From Acidobacteriota bacterium (lineage in GTDB: Bacteria; Acidobacteriota; Thermoanaerobaculia; Gp7-AA8), in the NCBI GenBank assembly GCA_025463165.1, contig JAOBAU010000124.1, positions 1-32,393 on the forward strand: a stretch of 32,393 bases of DNA, written 5' to 3'. Position numbers and translations under genes: made by a program. The notes beneath the pieces are model-generated. The model searched no databases. It had not been told where the DNA came from and saw nothing but the letters and a program-made list of their open reading frames with translations. This document shows positions 8,837 to 16,441 of the stretch, in pieces. Within the stretch, counting starts at the first letter, position 1. Every line of letters starts with the position of its first letter.

Positions 8837-9664
8837 GTGAAACGGATTGCCCTGCTGGCCGTCTTCGCGGTCGTGCTGGCGCCGCAGGCGTTCGGCGGCC
8901 CCTGGATCAAGTCGCTCGCTACCGCGCAGAAAGCGGCCAAAGAAAAGCAGCGCCTCATCTTCGTCGACCTCTTCGCCGACTGGTGTGGCTGGTGCCATCG
9001 CGCCGAGCAGGAAGTCTTTCCCTCCGAGGCCTTCCAGAAAGCGACGGACGACATGGTCCTCCTCCGGCTCAACACCGAAGATGGCGGCGAAGGCACGAAC
9101 CTCTCGCGCAATTTCGGCGTCACCTCGCTGCCGACCTTCCTCATTCTCACGCCCGACATGATGGTCGCCGGCATCGTTCGTGGCTACGCGCCGCCGGTCG
9201 AGTTTGCGAAGACCGTCGTCGACACGCGAGCCAAGTACCAGGAATTCGTCCAGCGCGCCGCGAAAGAACCGACCGATCCGCAGCAGCGACTCGATCTCGC
9301 CCGCGAGTACCGAGTGCGCAACGGCTTCGCGCAGAGCGAATCGCGGCTCAAGAAGTTGATCGGCGCGCAGGTGCCGATGACCGTTCGCGACGACGCGTAT
9401 TACGAACTCGCACTCTCGCAGCTCCTCCAGAAAAAGTACGACGACTCGATGAAGACGCTGCGCAAGTTCGCGTCGATCCAGACCAAAGGCGATGCGTACG
9501 AACGTTCGCGGCTGCTCGTCGGCGACGTCTACATTCAGCAGGGCAACTTCGAGAAAGCGGTCGCGGAGTATCGCAACTTCAAGATCAACTTTCCGAACTC
9601 GGCGCTGATCAAGAATGTCGACATGGTGCTGCCGCAGCTCGAGCGGCAGATACGGACGAAGTAA
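8837..9664 (+). CDS. Secreted thioredoxin-fold protein with TPR-like C-terminus
   Basis: 275 aa, probably periplasmic. I chose the GTG at 8837 because GGAGG (8823-8827) lies 9 nt upstream and translation from there gives a clean signal peptide (MKRIALLAVFAVVLAPQAFG). An in-frame GTG at 8813 would add eight basic residues. The thioredoxin-like domain has FADWCGWC with redox Cys50 and Cys53, and the cis-Pro region TSLPTF near 96-101. Residues about 140-270 form helical pairs resembling tetratricopeptide repeats (for example FEKAVAEYRNFKINFPNS), suggesting a protein-binding arm. The next gene, dsbD, begins 1 nt after its stop. That supports a shared role in delivering reductant to periplasmic disulfides or in cytochrome maturation. 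Its precise partner is unknown. Confidence 0.87.
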   Translation: MKRIALLAVFAVVLAPQAFGGPWIKSLATAQKAAKEKQRLIFVDLFADWCGWCHRAEQEVFPSEAFQKATDDMVLLRLNTEDGGEGTNLSRNFGVTSLPTFLILTPDMMVAGIVRGYAPPVEFAKTVVDTRAKYQEFVQRAAKEPTDPQQRLDLAREYRVRNGFAQSESRLKKLIGAQVPMTVRDDAYYELALSQLLQKKYDDSMKTLRKFASIQTKGDAYERSRLLVGDVYIQQGNFEKAVAEYRNFKINFPNSALIKNVDMVLPQLERQIRTK

Positions 9665-9665
9665 C

Positions 9666-11384
9666 TTGCGCCGTTCGCTCTCCTTCCTTCTCCTCCTCCT
9701 GGCGGCCGTCCCCGCGTTTGCGCAGCTCGGCGCGTCCGGCCCGCCGCCGCCCGACGTGCAGCTGGTCGTGCTCTCCGGCTCCGTCACCGCGCGCAACGGA
9801 GCGGAAGTGCACGGCGTCGTCAGCGCGAAGATTACCAACGGCTGGCACATCAACTCCGCGAAGCCGCTCGAGTCGTACGCAATCAAAACCGAGCTGTCGT
9901 TCGACGGCGCCGATCTCGTCAGCGCCGACTATCCGGCGCACACGCTGCACGCGTTCACCTTCAGCGCCGGCACGAAGCTCGCCGTTTACGAAGGAACGAT
10001 TCAGATCCCGTTCGTCGCGAAGCTGAAAGGCGACGCGAAGACGATCAGCGCGAAGCTGCATTACCAGGCGTGCAACGACACCGTCTGCCTGCCGCCGCGC
10101 GATGTGACCGCGGAGATTTCGACGACGCCGGTTGCCGCCACATCCACACCCACAGCGACATCCAACTTCACGCCGCTCAGCGCCGCGCCGGCGAACGCGA
10201 CGCCGGTCGATGCCAACGACAAAGTCGCGTCGACGTTCGCCGCCTACGGTCTGCCGCTCACGCTCGTCGTCCTCTTCCTCGGCGGTCTCGCACTCAATCT
10301 GACGCCGTGCGTCCTGCCGATGCTGCCGATCACCCTCGGCTTCTTCGCGATGCAGAGCGACGGCCGCCGCTCGCGCCGGTTCCTCCTCTCCGTCGCCTAC
10401 GTTCTCGGCATCGTCGTCATGTACGCGTCGCTCGGCGTCGTCGCCGCGCTCAGCGGAAAACTCTTCGGCGCCTGGCTGCAGAACCCCATCGTGCTGGTCG
10501 GTCTTTCGATCCTGATGCTCGTCCTCGCCTCGTCGATGTTTGGCGCGTGGGAGATGACGGTGCCGCAGTTCATCGCCAATCGTTCGCAGGGTCGCGCCGG
10601 AATGGCCGGCGCCGCGATGATGGGACTCTTCGTCGGCATCGTCGCCGCGCCATGCGTCGGACCGATCGTCGCCGCGCTCTTCATCCTCGTCGCATCGATC
10701 GGCAAACCGCTGATCGGTTTCGCGATGTTCGCCACGCTCGGCTTCGGCCTCGGCTTCCCGTATCTCGCCGCGCTGACCGTGCTGCCGAAACCGGGCGAGT
10801 GGATGGTGCAGGTCAAGAAAGCGCTCGGCTTCATCCTCGTCGCCGAGGCGTTCTATTTCGTTCGTCCGCTCATCGGCGATGACATCTATCGATGGGGCGT
10901 CGCCATCAGTCTCCTCGTCGGCGCCGCGTTCCTCTTCTTCGTTAAAGCGCGCGGCGCGCGTGCATTGCGCCTCGGTCTGGCGACACTGCTGCTCGTCGCC
11001 GGCGTCGCGTTCGCGATTCCGAATCGTCAGAGTGCCGTGACGTGGCAGCCATACAACGAAGCGACGCTCGCGAAAGCGGCCGCCCGCGGCAAGCCGGTCA
11101 TCATCGACTTCTACGCCGACTGGTGTCTGCCGTGTAAGGAGCTCGACGAGAAGACGTTCAGCGACAAACGCGTCGCCGCGGAGCTCGATCGCTTCGTTCG
11201 CGTGAAGGGCAACCTGACCGTCGCCGAAGACGCGAAAACGAAGGCGCTGACGAAGCAGTACGGCATCGTCGGCGTTCCGACGATCGTGCTAATCGACGCG
11301 ACGGGACATGAAGTTCGTGCCGCGCGTCTGACGGGGTTCGAACCGCCGGAGAAATTCGTCGCGCGCATCGTCGCGGTGAAATGA
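9666..11384 (+). CDS. dsbD: Thiol:disulfide interchange protein DsbD
   Basis: This protein moves electrons from cytoplasmic thioredoxin across the inner membrane to periplasmic proteins, 572 aa. Signal peptide about 1-20. The N-terminal immunoglobulin-like domain carries Cys136 and Cys141 (CNDTVC). The membrane domain (about 190-450) has the paired cysteines in NLTPCVLPMLPI (Cys215) and APCVGPI (Cys330). The C-terminal thioredoxin domain has DWCLPC (Cys487, Cys490) and the cis-Pro motif VGVPTI. All three redox pairs are present. The TTG at 9666 follows the previous stop by 1 nt and begins exactly at the signal peptide; the frame is open further upstream inside the preceding gene. Translation is probably coupled. 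Downstream it overlaps the NTF2-like gene through ATGA. Confidence 0.95.
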   Translation: MRRSLSFLLLLLAAVPAFAQLGASGPPPPDVQLVVLSGSVTARNGAEVHGVVSAKITNGWHINSAKPLESYAIKTELSFDGADLVSADYPAHTLHAFTFSAGTKLAVYEGTIQIPFVAKLKGDAKTISAKLHYQACNDTVCLPPRDVTAEISTTPVAATSTPTATSNFTPLSAAPANATPVDANDKVASTFAAYGLPLTLVVLFLGGLALNLTPCVLPMLPITLGFFAMQSDGRRSRRFLLSVAYVLGIVVMYASLGVVAALSGKLFGAWLQNPIVLVGLSILMLVLASSMFGAWEMTVPQFIANRSQGRAGMAGAAMMGLFVGIVAAPCVGPIVAALFILVASIGKPLIGFAMFATLGFGLGFPYLAALTVLPKPGEWMVQVKKALGFILVAEAFYFVRPLIGDDIYRWGVAISLLVGAAFLFFVKARGARALRLGLATLLLVAGVAFAIPNRQSAVTWQPYNEATLAKAAARGKPVIIDFYADWCLPCKELDEKTFSDKRVAAELDRFVRVKGNLTVAEDAKTKALTKQYGIVGVPTIVLIDATGHEVRAARLTGFEPPEKFVARIVAVK

Positions 11385-11731
11385 ACGACGTTCGCGCCGC
11401 GCGCGTTTCGCTGAACGAAGCGATCGCCGCGCGTGATGTCGACGCGATCGTCGCGCACTTCCTCCCGTCGTATCAGATCGTCACCGCGCGCAACGCAACG
11501 CGTCATAGCCGCGAAGAGAGTCGCGCCAGCTGGATCGCGCTCTTCGCATCTGATCCCGTCGTCGTCTACGTCCGCACGCCGGTCGAGATTCGCATCAACG
11601 AAACCTTGGGACAGGCGCACGAGAACGGCGAGTGGGAAGGTTCCGGCCTCCGCGGCGTCTACTCCGCGAAGTGGCTGCGCGATGAAGACGGCGAGTGGCG
11701 GCTGCAGGCGGAAATCTTCAGTACCCTGTAG
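11381..11731 (+). CDS. NTF2-like / DUF4440-type small protein
   Basis: 116 aa. The start overlaps the dsbD stop (ATGA, 11381-11384), indicating translational coupling. The pattern of an N-terminal helix (LNEAIAARDVDAIVAHF), a central region starting YQIVTARNATRHSREESRASW and C-terminal strands (YSAKWLRDEDGEWRLQAEIF) is typical of the SnoaL/NTF2 cone fold. Members bind small molecules or act as isomerases or dehydratases, and many DUF4440 proteins have no known substrate. There is no signal peptide, so it is probably cytoplasmic. The fold assignment is from pattern only. A function linked to DsbD is suggested by position but has no direct support. Confidence 0.7.
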   Translation: MNDVRAARVSLNEAIAARDVDAIVAHFLPSYQIVTARNATRHSREESRASWIALFASDPVVVYVRTPVEIRINETLGQAHENGEWEGSGLRGVYSAKWLRDEDGEWRLQAEIFSTL

Positions 11732-11733
11732 GC

Positions 11734-12333
11734 GTGCTGCTCTCAATCGCTGAAGTCACTCTCGTCCGCGCGCGCATCGCCACCGCCCGCGCTCTCGCCG
11801 CGCAACGATTCCGCGACGTCTTCACGCCCGATCTTCCGCCGACCGCGCACCTCGAGCTGCAGGCGAACGCGCTCCTCGAATCGGCCGACGGCGTACGCAT
11901 CATGGGACCGATTCACTACGCCATCGACGGCGACCGCATCACGCCATACGTCGAGCCCGGCCGCCCCATCTACGACTTCTTCGATCTCGATCCGGCGCCG
12001 CTCGCCGTCTTCGAGTACTGGATGATCATCTCCGAGATTACCGCCTCGTCATCGTGGGCGATGACGCGCGTCATCGCGACGTCGGATGAATACAACGACG
12101 CGCTGCGCCGCATCGATGCCCCGCAACTCGTCCGTGTTTTACACGGCGCGCTGCTTCCCGACGTCGAGCTGCGCGACGACGGCACGGCCATGCTCGACGT
12201 CACCGTCTACACGCGCGCCGACGAAGAGCGCGTCGAACGCCGCTCGCTGTTTCTCGATGCGCACCGCGAGTTCCACTTCCACAGCCGCGACCTGATCGCG
12301 GAAGGGAAGGGCGGCGTGCGCGCTACGCGGTGA
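11734..12333 (+). CDS. Hypothetical protein, 199 aa
   Basis: I do not recognise the family. The GTG at 11734 (MLLSIAEVTLVRARIATA) lies 2 nt after the previous stop. An in-frame ATG at 11695 would overlap the NTF2-like gene by 37 nt and is less likely. The sequence has an N-terminal helix rich in Ala/Arg and a mixed alpha/beta middle containing IYDFFDLDPAPLAVFEYWMI. The C-terminal part has alternating charged strands (VELRDDGTAMLDVTVYTR). It has no signal peptide, membrane segment or Cys pairs. The clean codon bias and tight spacing support a real last gene of the thioredoxin-dsbD operon. Its 3' end overlaps by 11 bp the stop of a possible minus-strand remnant. Confidence 0.6.
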   Translation: MLLSIAEVTLVRARIATARALAAQRFRDVFTPDLPPTAHLELQANALLESADGVRIMGPIHYAIDGDRITPYVEPGRPIYDFFDLDPAPLAVFEYWMIISEITASSSWAMTRVIATSDEYNDALRRIDAPQLVRVLHGALLPDVELRDDGTAMLDVTVYTRADEERVERRSLFLDAHREFHFHSRDLIAEGKGGVRATR

Positions 12334-12747
12334 AGGGGCCGCCGGCGAGGTGGAGCTCGCACGCGCAACTGCGCCGCGTGAGAATCGGAGCGACCGTTGC
12401 AATACAGCCGGACAGACGAACATCGTCTTCTTTCTGCGGCTGCTTGCATGAGCGGTCACCGCGACGAACGCCGACTGCCGCTTCCGCATCGTGCAACTGC
12501 GATGCGTTCACGCCGAAGATCGCCCGCCCGTCTTTGATCCCGGCGAACCACTCGGCGGTTCCTTTGTCGTACGCTTCGTCATTCGAGCTGTCCGCCGATG
12601 AAACCGATCAGCGACACGCGCAGTCGCGCGAGTCTGGCGTAGTGCATGAGGTGCTGCGTCAGCCGATGGACGTCGGCGAGGCGTCCGCTCCACGCCGCCG
12701 GGAACGCTTGCGGCGCCGGCAGTACGAGTGGCCCAGCCGCTTCCGTT

Positions 12748-12759
12748 CTTCGATCGAAG
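12748..12759. promoter_or_regulatory. 12-bp perfect palindrome upstream of NB-ARC regulator
   Basis: CTTCGATCGAAG is a perfect palindrome 32 bp upstream of the proposed -35 of the regulator gene. It could be an operator for a dimeric regulator, possibly autoregulation. It also falls inside the putative minus-strand remnant, and the site could be chance. Confidence 0.25.
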
Positions 12760-12791
12760 TAAGAAGACCTGCGTGTGCGCGCGCCCGATAA

Positions 12792-12821
12792 TTGACGTCC
12801 TCTGCCGCGATCCCGCATCAT
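12792..12821 (+). promoter_or_regulatory. Putative promoter of NB-ARC regulator, leaderless geometry
   Basis: TTGACG (12792-12797), an 18-nt spacer and CATCAT (12816-12821) resemble a housekeeping promoter. The -10 ends 8 nt before the ATG at 12830, so transcription would begin at or very near the start codon. There is no Shine-Dalgarno. The same 8-nt spacing is seen at the trp leader promoter (27334-27362). Confidence 0.45.
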
Positions 12822-12829
12822 CGCGGCCT

Positions 12830-15616
12830 ATGCCCTCTTCCCGCTCCGCGACGGCGCAGCCGCGGCGCGTCGAGCCGCTTCCGGAGCCGCTCACGCCGCT
12901 CCTCGGGCGGGCCGGCGCAATCGATGAGACGCTCCCGCTGCTCGATTCCGCGCGGCTGGTCACGCTCACCGGCGCGGGCGGGAGCGGGAAGACGCGACTG
13001 GCTCTCGAGCTCGCGCATCGCGTCGCGGACGCGGGCGGGCGGGCGGTGTGGGTCGAGCTCGCGCCGCTGACGGACGGCGAACTGATCGCGCAGCAGATCG
13101 CCAACGCGCTGCTCATCCGTCCGGCCGGCGCGCGCGAGCCGCTCGAGGAAAGCATCGACGTCCTTCGCGAAGGAGCGACGCTGCTCGTCCTCGACAACTG
13201 CGAGCACCTCATCGACGACTGCGCCGTCATCGCCGAGCGCATTCTCCGCGGCTGTCCGGAGACGACGATCCTCACGACCTCGCGCGAGCCGCTCGGCGTC
13301 GCTGGCGAAACGACGTGGCTCGTGCCGCCGCTCACCAATCCCGACGCCGTGCAGCTCTTCGCCGAGCGCGCCCGCGCCGTGCTGCCGGTGTTCGCGCTCG
13401 AAGCGCACAACACGCACGCCGTCGAGATCATCTGCTCGCGGCTCGACGGCATTCCGCTCGCGATCGAGCTCGCCGCCGCGCGCGTGAAAGTGCTCGCCGT
13501 CTGGCAGATCGCGGAACGGCTGAATGATGCGTTTCGCATCCTTTCATCAGGCTCGCGTACGCTGCCACGTCATCGGACGATTCGCGAGACGATCGACTGG
13601 AGCTTCCGTCTGCTGTGCGGCGAGGAGCAGGTTCTGTTCCGGCGTCTCGCGGTCTTCCATTCGGATTTCGCGCTCGAAGCGGCGGAAACCGTCTGCGCCG
13701 ATGACCTGCTCGGCGCCGACTCAATCCTCGATCTCCTCTCCGCGCTCGTCGACAAATCGCTCGTCGTCTGCGATCGCTCCGCCGCGAAGGCGCGCTACCG
13801 GCTGCTCGAAACCGTGCGCCAGTTCGCGGCGGAGAAGCTCGCCACCGCGCGCGAGTTCGAGCGCTTTCGCGAAGCGCACGCGCGCTACTTCTTCGAGCTC
13901 GCCGAAGCCGCCGAGCCGCTGCTGTTCGCGGGCGCGAGCGATCCGGCGACGATGGCCCGCATCGACGACGAGATCGCGAACATTCGCGCCGTCTTCGAAT
14001 GGGCAGAAGAAGATCCGTCGCGCGCCGAAATGGAATTGCGGCTCGTCTACGCGCTCGACTGGTACTGGTTCGCGCGCGGGCAGTTCGATGAGGCGCGCCG
14101 GCGGATTCACGCCGCGCTCGATCGTTCGGCGGATGTCGATGAACGAATCCGCGCGCATGCATTGATCGCCGCCGCGAACGCCGCGGTCTGGCAGGCCGAC
14201 TGGAAGTCGCTCCATCCGATCGTCGATGAAGCGGCCGCGGTACTTGGCAACGATGACAATCTGCGCGTTCGTGCAATGGCGCGCATGCTCCTCGCGATCG
14301 CGCAGGCGTTCGGCGATGGCGACACGATCGCGGCGCAGCGCACGTTCGACGACGCGCTGGTCGCGGCACGCGCGCATGGCGGCGTCGTCGTCGCCATGAA
14401 CCTTCACTGGATCGGCGCCGCCGCGCTGCTTCGCGGCGACTATCCGACGGCGCGCATCGCGTTCGAGGAAGGGGCGCAAATCGGCATCGCCATCAACAAC
14501 AAGCCGGCCATCGGCCATCCGTCCGCGCTGCTCGGTTTCGTCTGCATTCGTCAGGAGCGCTACGACGAAGCGGTCACGGTTTTCCGCCGCGCGCTCGACG
14601 TCTTCGTCGAGATCGACGATCGCTGGGGATTGACGCACGTCATCGAAGGCGTTGCGCTGCTGCTCCTGCATCGCGACGAGCTCGAAGTCGGCACGCGGCT
14701 CCTCGCCGCCGCTTCCGCCGCCTGGCTGCAGCTCGGCGCGCGCGCCGTGCACAACGCGCAACTGCAGGCCGAAGCGGACGAGCGAATTCAGAACGCGCTG
14801 AGCGACGAACGGCTGCGCGTCGTCCTCGCATCGGGCGCGTCGATGAGTCATGACGCGGTCCTCGCGCTCGTCCGCGCGCAACTCGGCGCGGCGGCGACGG
14901 CCGCGCAATCAAACGCATCGCCGCCGCTCCTCATTCGCGCGCTCGGCACGCTCGAAGTGATTCGCGACGGCGCGCAGGTCGACGTCTCCTCGCTCTCGCT
15001 GCGTGCGCGCGAGTTGCTGTTGTTCCTGCTCTGCAATCGCGGCGCGACGAAGGAGCAGATCGGTGCCGCGCTCTGGCCGGACGCCGACGCGTCGCGCCTC
15101 CGCAACAACTTCCACGTCACGCTGCACAGGCTGCGCAAGGTTCTCGGCGAAGGCGACTGGATCAGCGTGCAGGGCGAGACGTACTCCGTCGCCAAAGACG
15201 TGGCGTTCGACGTCGACGCATTCGAGCGTGACGTGCGCGCGAAGAAATTCGAGCAGGCCATCGCCGCATATCGCGGCGACTTCTTCGCGAACGCGATGGC
15301 CGGCGAATGGGCAGATGACGTTCGCGATCGATTGAAAAATGCGTACGCCGGAGCGCTGGCCGCGCTGGCCCGCCAGCGAACGGAAGCCGGCGATCTGCGC
15401 GCGGCCACTGACGCGTACGAGAAATTGTTTGCAGTCGATGCGCTGGATGAAGACGCGTGCCGCGGATTGATGATCGTCCTCGCGAAACAGGGCGATACGA
15501 CCGGAGCCACGCGCGCGTATCGGCGGCTGTCCGATTCGCTGCGCCGCGTGCTCGACACGCAACCCGATCCCGCGACGGCCCGCCTCCACGCGCAGATTCT
15601 GAACGGCCAGCTGTAG
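12830..15616 (+). CDS. NB-ARC/TPR transcriptional regulator with C-terminal winged helix and BTAD-like domain
   Basis: 928 aa, a STAND-type signalling ATPase and regulator. The N-terminal NTPase has Walker A GAGGSGKT (48-55), Walker B LLVLDN (118-123), an LTTSREPL sensor-like motif and the GIPLAIELAAARV motif of NB-ARC proteins. A long helical repeat region (about 330-690) follows. The C-terminus (from about 703) reads as an OmpR-like winged helix (SLRARELLLFLL, then WPDADASRLRNNFHVTLHRL) followed by a BTAD-type helical domain to the end. In classical AfsR/SARP regulators the winged helix and BTAD come first, so the order is reversed here, as in MalT/LAL proteins where DNA binding is C-terminal. 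ATG 12830 was chosen because it fits the promoter and the first conserved residues; an upstream GTG at 12728 would overlap that promoter. Target genes are unknown. Confidence 0.88.
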   Translation: MPSSRSATAQPRRVEPLPEPLTPLLGRAGAIDETLPLLDSARLVTLTGAGGSGKTRLALELAHRVADAGGRAVWVELAPLTDGELIAQQIANALLIRPAGAREPLEESIDVLREGATLLVLDNCEHLIDDCAVIAERILRGCPETTILTTSREPLGVAGETTWLVPPLTNPDAVQLFAERARAVLPVFALEAHNTHAVEIICSRLDGIPLAIELAAARVKVLAVWQIAERLNDAFRILSSGSRTLPRHRTIRETIDWSFRLLCGEEQVLFRRLAVFHSDFALEAAETVCADDLLGADSILDLLSALVDKSLVVCDRSAAKARYRLLETVRQFAAEKLATAREFERFREAHARYFFELAEAAEPLLFAGASDPATMARIDDEIANIRAVFEWAEEDPSRAEMELRLVYALDWYWFARGQFDEARRRIHAALDRSADVDERIRAHALIAAANAAVWQADWKSLHPIVDEAAAVLGNDDNLRVRAMARMLLAIAQAFGDGDTIAAQRTFDDALVAARAHGGVVVAMNLHWIGAAALLRGDYPTARIAFEEGAQIGIAINNKPAIGHPSALLGFVCIRQERYDEAVTVFRRALDVFVEIDDRWGLTHVIEGVALLLLHRDELEVGTRLLAAASAAWLQLGARAVHNAQLQAEADERIQNALSDERLRVVLASGASMSHDAVLALVRAQLGAAATAAQSNASPPLLIRALGTLEVIRDGAQVDVSSLSLRARELLLFLLCNRGATKEQIGAALWPDADASRLRNNFHVTLHRLRKVLGEGDWISVQGETYSVAKDVAFDVDAFERDVRAKKFEQAIAAYRGDFFANAMAGEWADDVRDRLKNAYAGALAALARQRTEAGDLRAATDAYEKLFAVDALDEDACRGLMIVLAKQGDTTGATRAYRRLSDSLRRVLDTQPDPATARLHAQILNGQL

Positions 15617-15630
15617 ATCCGCCCGAGTAC

Positions 15631-15674
15631 CCCTCTCCCTCCGGGAGAGGGTGGCCGAAGGCCGGGTGAGGGGC
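15631..15674 (+). repeat. REP-like hairpin element, copy 1
   Basis: A 44-nt element starting 15 nt after the regulator stop. Stem 1 pairs CCCTCTCCC (15631-15639) with GGGAGAGGG (15643-15651) over loop TCC. Stem 2 pairs GGCC (15653-15656) with GGCC (15660-15663) over GAA. The tail is GGGTGAGGGGC. Copy 2 lies inverted at 15707-15750. It may also act as a weak terminator for the regulator. Confidence 0.8.
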
Positions 15675-15706
15675 GCGGCTTCGAACAAACGTTGCCAATC
15701 CGCGCA

Positions 15707-15750
15707 GCCCCTCATCCGCCCTTCGGGCACCTTCTCCCGGAGGGAGAAGG
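15707..15750 (-). repeat. REP-like hairpin element, copy 2 (inverted)
   Basis: Read on the minus strand, this matches copy 1 at 39 of 44 positions. Four of the five differences form two compensatory pairs: C/G to T/A in stem 1 (positions 3 and 19 of the element), and G/C to C/G in stem 2 (positions 24 and 32). Stem pairing is therefore preserved. The inverted pair with a 32-nt spacer resembles a BIME arrangement of REP sequences. Confidence 0.8.
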
Positions 15751-15757
15751 ATCCTAT

Positions 15758-15799
15758 GTAAGCGGTTACAGTAAGCGCTTCGTAATCACCGCTTCGTAA
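15758..15799. promoter_or_regulatory. Cluster of short repeats upstream of cytochrome c gene
   Basis: Direct repeats GTAAGCG at 15758 and 15771 (13-bp spacing), and CGCTTCGTAA at 15776 and 15790 (14-bp spacing), sit 30-70 bp before the cytochrome start. GTAA-N4-TTAC (15758-15769) is also an interrupted palindrome. This looks like a regulator-binding or promoter region; no clear -35/-10 pair was identified. Confidence 0.35.
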
Positions 15800-15828
15800 G
15801 TTGCTCCACGTAATCGATGGAGGAACTG

Positions 15829-16431
15829 ATGAAACGGATTCTTAGTCTTGTCGTCGTTGCCGCGCTGGCGCTGATGTTCGCCGGCGTCGAGCGCCAGCTG
15901 GCCGCCGCAAAGACCGCCACGGCGCCGCGGCAAACCTTCGCGGCGCGTGTCGATCGCGGACGCGCGCTGGTCAATTTCGGCGGCTGCCACGACTGCCATA
16001 CGCCGCTGAAGATGGGGGCGAACGGTCCCGAGCCCGACATGAGCCGCGCGCTCTCCGGTCATCCGGCGCAGCTCGTGATGCCGCCGGCGCCGAAGCTCGG
16101 CGGGCCGTGGGTGTGGGCCGGCGCGGGAACCAACACCGCGTTCGCCGGTCCGTGGGGCGTCAGCTACACGCGCAACCTCACCCCCGATCAGGTCACCGGC
16201 CTCGGCATCTGGTCCGAAGAGATGTTCATCAAAACGATGCGCACCGGACGCCACATGGGCGTGTCGCGTCCGATCCTGCCGCCGATGCCGTGGCAGAACC
16301 TGAACTCACTCCCGGATGAAGACCTCAAGTCGATCTACGCGTATCTGCGGACGATCAAGCCGATCCACAACGAAGTGCCAGACGCGATCATCGCGCCACC
16401 GCCGCCCGCGCCGGCCGCTTCCAAAAAATAA
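15829..16431 (+). CDS. Mono-heme c-type cytochrome, secreted
   Basis: 200 aa. The ATG at 15829 has GGAGGA (15819-15824) just upstream and starts the signal peptide directly (MKRILSLVVVAALALMFAGV). An ATG at 15817 would include the ribosome-binding site, so it was not chosen. A single heme-binding motif CHDCH (Cys53, Cys56, His57) follows GRALVNFGG, and PPMPWQNL offers Met153 as the likely distal ligand, as in class I cytochromes. The C-terminus is Pro/Ala rich. It is presumably a periplasmic electron carrier or a subunit of a dehydrogenase; proteins with this SYTRNLTPD region often act as cytochrome subunits, but no partner oxidoreductase is adjacent. The GT1 gene starts 10 nt downstream. The upstream repeats suggest dedicated regulation. 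Confidence 0.9.
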   Translation: MKRILSLVVVAALALMFAGVERQLAAAKTATAPRQTFAARVDRGRALVNFGGCHDCHTPLKMGANGPEPDMSRALSGHPAQLVMPPAPKLGGPWVWAGAGTNTAFAGPWGVSYTRNLTPDQVTGLGIWSEEMFIKTMRTGRHMGVSRPILPPMPWQNLNSLPDEDLKSIYAYLRTIKPIHNEVPDAIIAPPPPAPAASKK

Positions 16432-16441
16432 AGGTCTCGTC

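Larger units (their letters stand above)
12323..12821 (-). pseudogene. Frameshifted minus-strand coding remnant, family unknown
   Basis: The 496-bp gap between the unknown gene and the regulator has no intact gene but shows protein-like sequence on the minus strand in two frames. The upstream part (12821 down to 12579) contains GRLADVHRLTQHLMHYARLA and then RLRVSLIGFIGGQLE before a TGA. A 1-base shift near 12582 opens a frame reading NDEAYDKGTAEWFAGIKDGR, continuing to a TAG at 12323 with four further cysteines. Many codons end in G or C in both parts, like the neighbouring genes. The simplest reading is one gene broken by a single frameshift, either a real mutation or a sequence error. The start is uncertain: the first ATG at 12821 overlaps the regulator's promoter. 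No known domain was recognised. Confidence 0.4.

Noticed and set aside
12330-12791. 153-codon plus-strand ORF between the unknown gene and the regulator
   Set aside because: The translation is rich in Arg/Ser/Pro with no fold-like pattern. The minus strand is more protein-like and the ORF would cover the regulator promoter region.
13721-14908. 395-codon minus-strand ORF inside the NB-ARC regulator
   Set aside because: Antisense to a well-supported multidomain protein; its composition is typical of shadows.
15631-15750. Considered as a simple Rho-independent terminator pair
   Set aside because: No T-runs follow the stems, and the two 44-nt units are homologous over their full length including tails, which points to a repeat family. 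A terminator-like side effect remains possible.
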